Below, piece by piece: positions 50,115 to 59,000 of a DNA stretch of 64,000 bases; positions within the stretch are counted from its first letter, which is position 1, and each line of letters opens with the position of its first letter. The stretch spans positions 166,167 through 230,166 of the forward strand of contig JABDKG010000087.1 in NCBI GenBank assembly GCA_013002305.1, read 5' to 3'. The notes beneath the pieces were generated by a model. That model saw only the letters and a list, made by a program, of their open reading frames with translations. It was not told where the DNA came from and searched no databases. The stretch is from Hellea sp. GTDB lineage: Bacteria > Pseudomonadota > Alphaproteobacteria > Caulobacterales > Maricaulaceae. Both the position numbers and the translations under genes were made by a program.

Positions 50115-51032
50115 ATGACCGCAAAATATGTTGATATCGATAAATCATTGATCCGAAACCTCAGTAAAAGATCCAATCTCTGGGGATTTTGGCTGACCTT
50201 CCATGTTTGGGCTGTTATTATTACGGCAGGCCTATTGTTTATCCTCTGGCCCAATCCGTTTAGTTTTGTATTGGCCGTAATCATTATCGGATCTCGGCAA
50301 CACGGCCTCGCAATTTTAATGCATGATGCCGCCCATAGTGCCTTGTTTGAAGACCGGAAAATAAACGATTTTGTCGGGAAATGGTTACTGGCCGCGCCAT
50401 ATGGCGGCGATCTCAAAGCCTATCGCAAGTACCACCTTGTTCATCACAAATATACGCAAACCGACAGGGATCCTGACCTTGTCCTTTCAAATAAATTTCC
50501 GGTTACAAAACAAAGTCTTATACGCAAGTTTTTGCGTGATATTTCGGGCATAACATTTCTGCGCATTCAGATCGCAACGTTTAGATTACGGCGCGGTAAA
50601 GACGTGAGTTTAAAGGGCACAGACGCCTTCGAAGCCACCTCGTTCTGGCCGACACTGATCACCAACGCGGTAATATTGGGTACGTTGACATTTGCCGGAT
50701 GTTGGTGGGCCTATTTTGCGCTTTGGCTCTTGCCCCATATGACCGTGTTTTGGGTGGTCCTTCGCCTTAGAAATATCGCAGAACATGCGATGACCGATCA
50801 TAGCGATAATCCGCTGACCCATGCGCGTACGACCAAAACCAACTGGCTGACGCGATCAATTCTTTCGCCCTATTGGGTCAATTACCATGTCGAACATCAT
50901 GCCTATATGTTTGTCCCCTGCTTTAATCTGCCAAAACTTCATAAGGCCTTTGAGGGCGATGGTTATGACAAAAAGATGGATTGTAAGTCTGGATATATCC
51001 AAGTATTAAAGTCCGTCTTGGTACCTGCATGA
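50115..51032 (+). CDS. Fatty acid desaturase family protein
   Basis: A 305-residue membrane di-iron enzyme. All three histidine boxes are present: HDAAH, HLVHH and HVEHH, with paired membrane segments between. The spacing fits acyl-lipid desaturases and related hydroxylases. The substrate position is unknown. It diverges from the sugar dehydrogenase and overlaps the M28 peptidase gene by four bases (ATGA). Confidence 0.92.
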   Translation: MTAKYVDIDKSLIRNLSKRSNLWGFWLTFHVWAVIITAGLLFILWPNPFSFVLAVIIIGSRQHGLAILMHDAAHSALFEDRKINDFVGKWLLAAPYGGDLKAYRKYHLVHHKYTQTDRDPDLVLSNKFPVTKQSLIRKFLRDISGITFLRIQIATFRLRRGKDVSLKGTDAFEATSFWPTLITNAVILGTLTFAGCWWAYFALWLLPHMTVFWVVLRLRNIAEHAMTDHSDNPLTHARTTKTNWLTRSILSPYWVNYHVEHHAYMFVPCFNLPKLHKAFEGDGYDKKMDCKSGYIQVLKSVLVPA

Positions 51033-52399
51033 AAAAATTGATCCTATTTTTGGCCGTTTTAGGCCTGTCGATGAGCCTGTCTGCGACGGCCCAAAGCCAC
51101 GATGTCGCCCCGCCATCGGAGGTTCTGGACATTTATGCCATTGCCGACGCCCCTTCGGCTGACCGGATATACACGGATATCGAGACACTAGCGAATTTTG
51201 GTACCCGCCATACATTGTCGGAAACCGAAAGCGATATACGCGGTATCGGCGCAGCGCGCCGCTGGATATTTGAGGAATTCGAGACCATTAGCGAAGCGTG
51301 CGGCGGCTGCCTTGAAGTGATTTATGTTACGGACACAATATCCGGCGAAACCCGCATCCCCGACCCGACCGAAGTTGTTAGCGTTCTTGCGATACAGCGC
51401 GGCACAATTGACCCTAACCGCTATGTCATGATGAGCGGCGACATTGATAGCCGCGTCACCGATCCGCTTGACGGAACCTCCGACAGTCCGGGCGCCAACG
51501 ACAATGCGTCTGGCATGGCGGGCGTGATAGAAGCGGCCCGGATTTTATCCAAAAACGAATATGCCGGATCGATTATTTATGCGGGTTTGTCGGGCGAAGA
51601 ACAGGGGCTTTTTGGCGGCAAAATTGTTGCCCAGCACGCGCTTGATCAGGGCTGGGAAATCAAGGCCGTCCTCAACAATGATATGATCTCCAATATCACC
51701 GGCGTTGACGGCGTAACGGATAACTCGATCGTCCGCGTTTTCTCTGAAGGGACCCGCGCAACCGAAACCCCGGAAGAGGCCCGGCTGCGGCGTTTTACGG
51801 GCGGCGAAGTCGATAGTCCGTCACGCAACCTTGCCCGTTACGTGAAATCTATGGCGGATCAATATATGGTCAATCTCGATGTCATGATTGTTTACCGGCT
51901 CGATCGCTACCGCCGCGGCGGACATCACCGACCCTTTAACGAAGTTGGCATGCCCGGCGTCCGGATCATGGAAACCCACGAACATTATGACCGCCAACAT
52001 CAGGACCTGCGGACTGAAAATGGTACTGAATATGGTGATACGCTCGAAGGCGTCGATAAACATTACGCCGCCAAATTGACGGCACTCAACGCGATAACGC
52101 TCGCCGGTATGGCGGGCGCGCCGCCCTTCCCGGCCAATGTCGAAGCGAGCGGGGCGGTGAGCGCGTCCGCAACGCTGACATGGGAAACGCCTGAAAAAGC
52201 CGATAATCTTTCAGGATATCGGGTTCATTGGCGCGTCACAACCGCGCCGGAATGGACCCATTCGCGTTTTGTCGGCAAGGTCAATGAATGGACGTTTAAA
52301 AACCTTGTGATTGATAATTACTTTTTTGGCGTATCCGCCATCTCCCATGACGGCTATGAAACGCCCGTCGTATTTCCGGGCCCCGCCGGACGGTTTTAA
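51029..52399 (+). CDS. Secreted M28 family aminopeptidase with C-terminal FnIII-like domain
   Basis: A 456-residue exported zinc peptidase. The signal peptide ends near SATAQ. The M28 core covers about 60-350: SGDIDSR, GANDNASGMAG, GEEQGLFGG, LNNDMI and a late THEHYD. In the first motif the usual metal-binding histidine (GHxD) is replaced by D138 (GDID), while the later ligands remain. A fibronectin type III-like domain covers about 360-456 (LTWETPEKADNLSGYRVHWR). It probably releases N-terminal residues from peptides outside the membrane. It is coupled to the desaturase gene. Confidence 0.9.
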   Translation: MKKLILFLAVLGLSMSLSATAQSHDVAPPSEVLDIYAIADAPSADRIYTDIETLANFGTRHTLSETESDIRGIGAARRWIFEEFETISEACGGCLEVIYVTDTISGETRIPDPTEVVSVLAIQRGTIDPNRYVMMSGDIDSRVTDPLDGTSDSPGANDNASGMAGVIEAARILSKNEYAGSIIYAGLSGEEQGLFGGKIVAQHALDQGWEIKAVLNNDMISNITGVDGVTDNSIVRVFSEGTRATETPEEARLRRFTGGEVDSPSRNLARYVKSMADQYMVNLDVMIVYRLDRYRRGGHHRPFNEVGMPGVRIMETHEHYDRQHQDLRTENGTEYGDTLEGVDKHYAAKLTALNAITLAGMAGAPPFPANVEASGAVSASATLTWETPEKADNLSGYRVHWRVTTAPEWTHSRFVGKVNEWTFKNLVIDNYFFGVSAISHDGYETPVVFPGPAGRF

Positions 52400-52412
52400 A
52401 TCATTCTTGATA

Positions 52413-52429
52413 TTCGCCTGATAGGCGAA
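52413..52429. other. Small hairpin after the M28 peptidase gene
   Basis: TTCGCC-TGATA-GGCGAA, 13 bases past the stop codon. No T run follows, so it may only be a 3'-end structure. Confidence 0.35.
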
Positions 52430-52484
52430 GCCGCATGACTTTATTCACAAGCCGGATTATTTAATAATTCAAAGGGAGATGCTC

Positions 52485-55400
52485 ATGACATCCACACGTA
52501 AACTCGTACTCGGCGGCGCGGCCGCAGTCGCTATGGCATTCGCACTCGGCGCTTATACATCCGGCCAATTCGAGCTACAAAGCAAGGCTTCGGCCCATCC
52601 ACATAAAAACCTGACCAAAACGGATAAGAACAAAGACAAAGACGTAACAGAAGTCGATAGAGACGACGAGAAATCTGCTTATAATGAGCAGCACGAAGAA
52701 GCACCTTTACCCGAAAACGACGACGATGAATCCGATCAGAATGATGAATCTGAGCCCGGCGCAGCCGGCAAAGCAATTGATTTGGCTCAAGACAATGACG
52801 AGGAAACCGAAGAAACCCAAGAAGAAGAAGAGGAAGAAGAGTCTTGGGATGTCAATGATCAGCCCGGCGACAGAAAGACGGTCAAAATAGACGTCAATGA
52901 AGGCACCTGGATGAGCCTTGATGTCAGTCCTGATGGCGAGACCATCGCGTTTGACCTGCTCGGTGATATTTACACTATGCCGGTTAGCGGCGGCAAAGCT
53001 ACTAATCTGACTTCTGATATGGCTTGGGATATGCAGCCGCGCTTCTCGCCCGATGGATCACAGATAGCCTTTACCTCGGACCGCGCCGGCGGAGACAATA
53101 TCTGGGTTATGGATGTTGACGGCGAGAATAAAGAGCAGGTCACGAAAGAATCCTTCCGGCTGACCAATAATCCGACCTGGAGCCCGGATGGCCGCTTCAT
53201 TGCAGCCAAGAAACATTTCACAACTTCGCGCTCTCTCGGGACCGGCGAAATCTGGCTCTATCACACTAGCGGCGGCAGCGGCGTCCAGCTTGTTAAGCGG
53301 CCATCAGAATCCCATCAAAAAGAGCTGGGTGAACCCATGTTCTCACCGGATGGGCGCTATGTTTATTATACTCAAAATACGACGCCGGGCTCGCAATTTA
53401 TCTATGCTCAGGATTCCAATACCGAGCTGTTTCAAATCAAGCGCTATGATATGGAAACCGGCGACATAATTACGGCCGCTGGCGGTGAAGGCGGAGCCGT
53501 GCGCCCGGCCCCGTCTCCAGACGGGAAATACCTTGCCTATGTCAAGCGTGAGCGAATGCAGTCTATGCTCTATCTACGCGATCTGGAAAGCGGTGAAGAG
53601 ACGCGGATTTACGACAAGCTTGATCGCGATATGCAAGAGACGTGGGGCGTTCAGGGCATGTATCCCAATATGGATTGGTCAGCGGATTCCACAGAGCTTT
53701 ATTTCTGGGCCGGCGGTAAAATCAAAAAGATCAATGTCGCCAACGGTGATGTTGAAACCATTAATTTCCGCGTTCGTGACAGCCGCGACGTCATGACGGC
53801 GCCGCGTCCAGACGTCGAAGTCGCGCCGAGTGAATTTGAAACCAACATGCCGCGCTACGCGCAAGTGTCGCCCAATGGCCGTAAAGTGGTCTATGAAAGC
53901 CTGGGCAAATTATATGTTAGAAATGTCAGCGGCGGCGCGCCCAAGCGGCTGACCCGCCTGCCGGAAAATATCCGCGAATATGACCCGAGCTGGACCCGCG
54001 ACGGGCGGCACCTGACCTTCATATCCTGGAGCGATGAAGGGCTTGGAACCATTCACAGAATCAACGCTTCCGGCGGCGGCCTCACCGATCTGACCGTTAA
54101 GCCTGGACATTATCGCCGGCCAGCTATGGCACCAGACGGAGAATATGTCGTCTATGAGAAAAACAGCGGCGGGTTCCTGACCTCCGATATCTGGTCCAAT
54201 GAACCGGGGCTTTATATTCAAGCTGTTGGCGATGACACACCGCAATTAATCCGGCGTTCCGGCTCCGGCGCGCATTTCGGCTCCAGCAATTTGCGGATCT
54301 ATTTCACCGACAATGTGGATGGAACTACGTCTCTGGTCAGTACCAACCTGCTCGGTGATGATGAACGCGTACATGCGTCATCAGAAATGTCGCAAGGTTT
54401 TTATATCTCCCCGAATGACGAGATGATTGCATTTCGCGAAAATTATAATCTCTATGCCATGCCGGTTTTAGCAGGCCCGCAAAATGTCTCGGCGAGCCGA
54501 AGCGGCAATGCCCTGCCCGTTACAAAGCTCTCGACCAATGGTTCGACCTATCCCAGCTGGAGCGGCGATAGCGATACGGTTTACTGGACGCTCGGCCCTG
54601 ACCTTTATGAAGCATCAATTTCTGAGGCCGTCGAAAATGAGGATTACGAGCAAGAACAGATTGCCAATCTGTCCTGGCAGCATAACGCCGATAAGCCGGA
54701 AGGCTCAATCCTATTAGCCAATGCCCGGATCATTACCATGTCTGATGAGGATGGCGGCGTGATTGAAAATGGCTCAATCTTGATCGAAGGTGACCGTATT
54801 GTTGCAATCGGCGAGGATATCCCGCAGGGCGACGACATTGAAGTCGTTGATCTCAAAGGAAAAACAATCATCCCGGGATTAATCGATGCCCATGCTCACG
54901 GCCCGCAAGGCGTCAGCGATATGACTCCGGAGCAAAACTGGAAAGCTGTTGCGCATCTGGCCCTTGGCGTAACCACAATTTTTGATCCGTCCTCCCAGGC
55001 CAGCGCGATCTTCCCGGCCGCTGAATTTCAGCAAGCCGGCAAAATCCTCGGACCCCGCATTTTCTCCACCGGTGAGGTGATTTACGGTGCCAAAGCGCCG
55101 GGCTTCTTTGCCGCGATTGATAGCGCAGAGGACGCGTCTGAACACGTCACCCGCCTGAATATGCAAGGCGCGCACGGCGTTAAAAACTATAATCAGCCGC
55201 GCCGCGAACAGCGTCAACAGGTTACCCATGCTGCGCGCGAACAGAACATTCTGGTCGTCCCGGAAGGCGGCTCGCTTTATCATATGGACATGTCGCTGGT
55301 TGTCGATGGCAACTCTTCGATCGAGCATAATCTTCCGGTTGGCGAGATATATGACGATGTCATCCAGCTCATGAGCCAGACCAATACAGCCTATGTTCCA

Positions 55401-55937
55401 ACGCTCGTTGTGACCTATGGCGGCGTGCGGGGCGAGGCCTATTACTACCAAAATACAAATGTCTGGGAGCATCCGATCCTGTCCAATCACGTACCGCCGC
55501 GTCAGCTTCAGGCCAGCTCGGTCCGCCGCCAAATGGCGCCGGATGAGGACTATGGCGACGCCGACGCTGCTGCCGTTGCCAAAAAACTTCAGGACGCGGG
55601 TGTGCTGGTGACTATCGGCGCCCATGGCCAGCGCGAAGGCCTGGCAGCGCATTGGGAAATCTGGTCATTTGCCCGCGGCGGAATGGACCCGATTGAAGCG
55701 CTACAAACCGCGACGATCGACCCGGCCAAACATCTCGGATTTTTTGAAGATATCGGCTCAATCGAAGAAGGAAAACTTGCCGATTTGGTCATTCTCGATG
55801 ACAATCCGCTCGATGATATTTACAACACGGATCACATTGACATGGTCATGCAGGGCGGCCGATTATACGACGCCGAAACCATGGATGAGGTCATCACTGG
55901 CGATAAGAAAAGATTGCCTTATTGGTGGGAAAAGTAG
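52485..55937 (+). CDS. Secreted TolB-propeller / amidohydrolase fusion
   Basis: A 1150-residue exported protein. AAAGGGAG at 52471-52478 sits six bases before ATG 52485 and only touches the ATG at 52479, so the later start is chosen. The signal or anchor segment is residues 1-25. A highly acidic, disordered stretch follows (about 28-130, many D/E in runs). A WD40/TolB-like propeller covers about 130-720 (SPDGSQIAFTSDRAGGDNIWVMD and many SPDG turns). An amidohydrolase domain covers about 730-1140, with DAHAHG metal ligands and late DPAKHLG and DLVILDDNPL motifs. Such fusions are annotated as prolidase- or imidazolonepropionase-like peptidases. The substrate is unknown. Confidence 0.9.
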   Translation: MTSTRKLVLGGAAAVAMAFALGAYTSGQFELQSKASAHPHKNLTKTDKNKDKDVTEVDRDDEKSAYNEQHEEAPLPENDDDESDQNDESEPGAAGKAIDLAQDNDEETEETQEEEEEEESWDVNDQPGDRKTVKIDVNEGTWMSLDVSPDGETIAFDLLGDIYTMPVSGGKATNLTSDMAWDMQPRFSPDGSQIAFTSDRAGGDNIWVMDVDGENKEQVTKESFRLTNNPTWSPDGRFIAAKKHFTTSRSLGTGEIWLYHTSGGSGVQLVKRPSESHQKELGEPMFSPDGRYVYYTQNTTPGSQFIYAQDSNTELFQIKRYDMETGDIITAAGGEGGAVRPAPSPDGKYLAYVKRERMQSMLYLRDLESGEETRIYDKLDRDMQETWGVQGMYPNMDWSADSTELYFWAGGKIKKINVANGDVETINFRVRDSRDVMTAPRPDVEVAPSEFETNMPRYAQVSPNGRKVVYESLGKLYVRNVSGGAPKRLTRLPENIREYDPSWTRDGRHLTFISWSDEGLGTIHRINASGGGLTDLTVKPGHYRRPAMAPDGEYVVYEKNSGGFLTSDIWSNEPGLYIQAVGDDTPQLIRRSGSGAHFGSSNLRIYFTDNVDGTTSLVSTNLLGDDERVHASSEMSQGFYISPNDEMIAFRENYNLYAMPVLAGPQNVSASRSGNALPVTKLSTNGSTYPSWSGDSDTVYWTLGPDLYEASISEAVENEDYEQEQIANLSWQHNADKPEGSILLANARIITMSDEDGGVIENGSILIEGDRIVAIGEDIPQGDDIEVVDLKGKTIIPGLIDAHAHGPQGVSDMTPEQNWKAVAHLALGVTTIFDPSSQASAIFPAAEFQQAGKILGPRIFSTGEVIYGAKAPGFFAAIDSAEDASEHVTRLNMQGAHGVKNYNQPRREQRQQVTHAAREQNILVVPEGGSLYHMDMSLVVDGNSSIEHNLPVGEIYDDVIQLMSQTNTAYVPTLVVTYGGVRGEAYYYQNTNVWEHPILSNHVPPRQLQASSVRRQMAPDEDYGDADAAAVAKKLQDAGVLVTIGAHGQREGLAAHWEIWSFARGGMDPIEALQTATIDPAKHLGFFEDIGSIEEGKLADLVILDDNPLDDIYNTDHIDMVMQGGRLYDAETMDEVITGDKKRLPYWWEK

Positions 55938-55966
55938 GAAAAACACCGATTTTACAGATGATCCCA

Positions 55967-55981
55967 CGTGGAGTGTCCACG
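55967..55981. other. Hairpin between convergent amidohydrolase and glutamate dehydrogenase genes
   Basis: CGTGGA-GTG-TCCACG forms a 6-base stem in the 80-base gap between two convergent genes. The following CTTTGT is a poor T tract, so termination is uncertain. Confidence 0.4.
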
Positions 55982-56017
55982 CTTTGTCACCTGCTCCACG
56001 CGGCTTATCCGGCGATC

Positions 56018-59000
56018 TTATAAACCCACCATCAAATCTGACAGCTGGGCGTTGACGATCGCAAATTTGGGGACGGTCCAGCCGCCTTTGCGCGACATCG
56101 CCGAGACGGTCTCTTCATAAGCTTTGATATTCGGGACCCGCTCTCTGACCCAATCGGCGATCAGCGTGTCTATATTTTTAGATTTTTGGTCGCCGTTCTT
56201 TTTATGATATTTGGCCGCGCTGCGGGCAAACTGGAACTGGGCTTTGAAAAAATCTTCCTGCAGATGCCGCATCGCCAGCCGTTCCCAATGATCGGATGAA
56301 TCGGTCGAGAGCAGCGCGGCGCGGATGCGGTCAATTTTAAAACGACCGCCTATCTCATAAAATAGCTCGGCCGAGTCCGGCATATCCCAGCCGATGGCGT
56401 TTGACAGTTCCAGAACGTCAAAGCCCGAGGCGCGCGAGCGCAGCAAAGCGACATCGGTCGCGAGCTCTTTGGAAATTCCGGATTTCTTGAACGCCTTGAT
56501 GCGGCCTTCGGCGCGGCGATGGTCATAAGGCGATAGAAGCGCGAGCCAACGATTATCAACCAGAGAGACCAGCTTGTCGCGGCGGGCGATCCGTTTTTCG
56601 ATCGAGCCGCTTTCATTGCGCCGGACCAGCCAGGCAATCACCCGCATCAAAACCCGCGCGATTTCCTGATGAAGTTCGGTCTGCGCTTTTGCGGAAAGTT
56701 TATTGTCGAGTTTGGCAATTTCCTCGCGCAGCTCGGCAACGTTGAGCGTTTCGTAAGCGACGACGAAGGCTTTAGCGATGGCATCAACAGAACCTTGTGT
56801 TTGCTCTTTCTGGCGCATGACAGCCAGCGGGCCGCAAACATCAACGATCTTGTTGACCAGCCTTGACGTAATGATCTCGCGGCGCAGACGATGGCTGCCC
56901 ATGGCCTTTTTAAATTTCTGAAGTTTTTCAGGGAAATAGTCGGCGAGAATCTTCTCCATATATGGATCATCAGCGACGTCGGTATCAATCAAATCGTCGA
57001 ACAAGACGATCTTGGAATAGGCCAGAATAACGGAAATTTCTGGCCGGGTCAGGCCTTTCTTCTCAGCCGCCAAAGCCTGCATCGCTTCTTTGCTCGGCAG
57101 GCCTTCAACCGCCCGGTTCAGCAAATTACGCCGCTCGAGCGATGTCATGAACCGCTCATAAGCATTATGATCGAGCGGCGCCCGCATTTCCGCCAAAGAG
57201 AGCGCGCCGGTCTGGTCGTAATTATGCTGCAGGACCAGCTCACCGACATTATCAGTCATATCGACAAGGAGCTGATTTCTGTTTTTGGCCGCGAGCGCTT
57301 TACGCTCGATCGCGCCGCGCAGCAGGATTTTGATGTTAACCTCATTATCCGAACTGTCCACGCCTGCCGAATTATCGATCGCGTCAGTGTTCAGCCGGCC
57401 GCCTTTTCGGGCAAATTCGATCCGACCCGCTTGGGTCATACCCAGATTAGCGCCCTCGCCGATGACTTTGGCTTTAAGCTGCGCGCCGTTAACGCGAAGA
57501 TTGTCATTGGCTTTGTCGCCAACCTCGGCATGGCTCTCAGAGGTCGCTTTGACGTAGGTTCCGATACCGCCAAACCATAGGAGTTCAGTCTCGGATTTTA
57601 AGAGTGCATGCAGCAGCTCATCCGGCGTCACTTCATCTTTGGTCAGACCGGTCATCTCTTTGATCTCCGGCGTCAGTTCAATTGACTTGTCGGAGCGCGC
57701 AAAGATGCCGCCCCCTTTAGAAATCAGCTTTTTATTATAGTCATCCCATGTCGAGCGCGGCAGTTTGAACATACGGGCGCGCTCTTTGAAGGATTTGGCC
57801 GTATCCGGATCGGGATCTATAAATATATGAAGATGATTAAACGCCGCTAAGAGCTTGATATGTTTAGATAATAACATGCCATTACCAAAGACGTCGCCGG
57901 ACATATCGCCTACACCGATAACGGAGAAATCCTCGCTCTGAATGTCTTTTCCCATCTCGCGGAAATGGCGTTTGACAGCTTCCCAAGCGCCGCGCGCGGT
58001 GATGCCCATGACTTTATGATCATATCCGGCCGATCCGCCAGACGCGAACGCATCATCCAGCCAAAAACCATAATCCTGCGATATCCCGTTGGCGATATCC
58101 GAAAAGGTTGCTGTGCCTTTATCGGCCGCGACAACCAGATAGGGATCCGGGGCATCCCAGCTGATTACGTCTTCCGGCGGTACTGTGCCTTCGCCTTTAT
58201 AGGTGTCGGTTATATCCAATATGCCCGAGATAAATGTCTTATAGGCGGCAATCCCTTCGGCCAGCCACTCATCTCTTGTGCCCGATGTCGGCAATTGTTT
58301 TGGGAAAAACCCGCCTTTGGACCCGACCGGGACGATAACGGCATTTTTGACCTGCTGGGCTTTTACGAGGCCCAATACCTCTGTTCGGAAATCATCGCGC
58401 CTGTCAGACCAGCGAAGGCCGCCGCGCGCGACGGGGCCAAAGCGCAAATGGACGGCTTCGACTCGGGGCGAGCTGACATAGATTTCCCGGTATGGTTTGG
58501 GCGCCGGAAGATCATCAATGGCCTGACTGTTAAACTTGACCGAAATATAGGGCTTGAAATTACCATCCTCATCTGTCTGATAAAAATTCGTCCGCAGAGA
58601 TTTCTCAGCAGCATCCGCGATCCGGCGAATGACCCGATCATGATCAAGCGCCTTTACAGCGTTGAGACCGATTTGAATCTCGCTCATGATTTTTGCGGCA
58701 GCTTTTTTTCGTTCGGTGATTTTTTCAAATAATGAAGGATCAAATTTGACTTTCAAATATTCGATTATCTGACCGGTGAGCTCAGGATATTGTGATAAGG
58801 CCTCGATTTGGGTGGCCTCTGACGGGTCCATCCCGCTTTGACGCCGATAGCGCGCGATCAACCGCAGTAAAGCAATATTGCGCCAATTGGCGCTGAGCGG
58901 CAGGATGAGCCGGTTAAACCGGTCATCTTCGTTCTGTCCATTCCAGGTCGCCAAAAAGGCTTTTTCAAAGACCTGCGCAAGCCGCTCGCCGTCTTCGGCT

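Noticed and set aside
55624-56055. Plus-strand 143-codon frame overlapping the ends of the amidohydrolase and glutamate dehydrogenase genes
   Set aside because: It is a shifted-frame shadow of the amidohydrolase C terminus with no family features.
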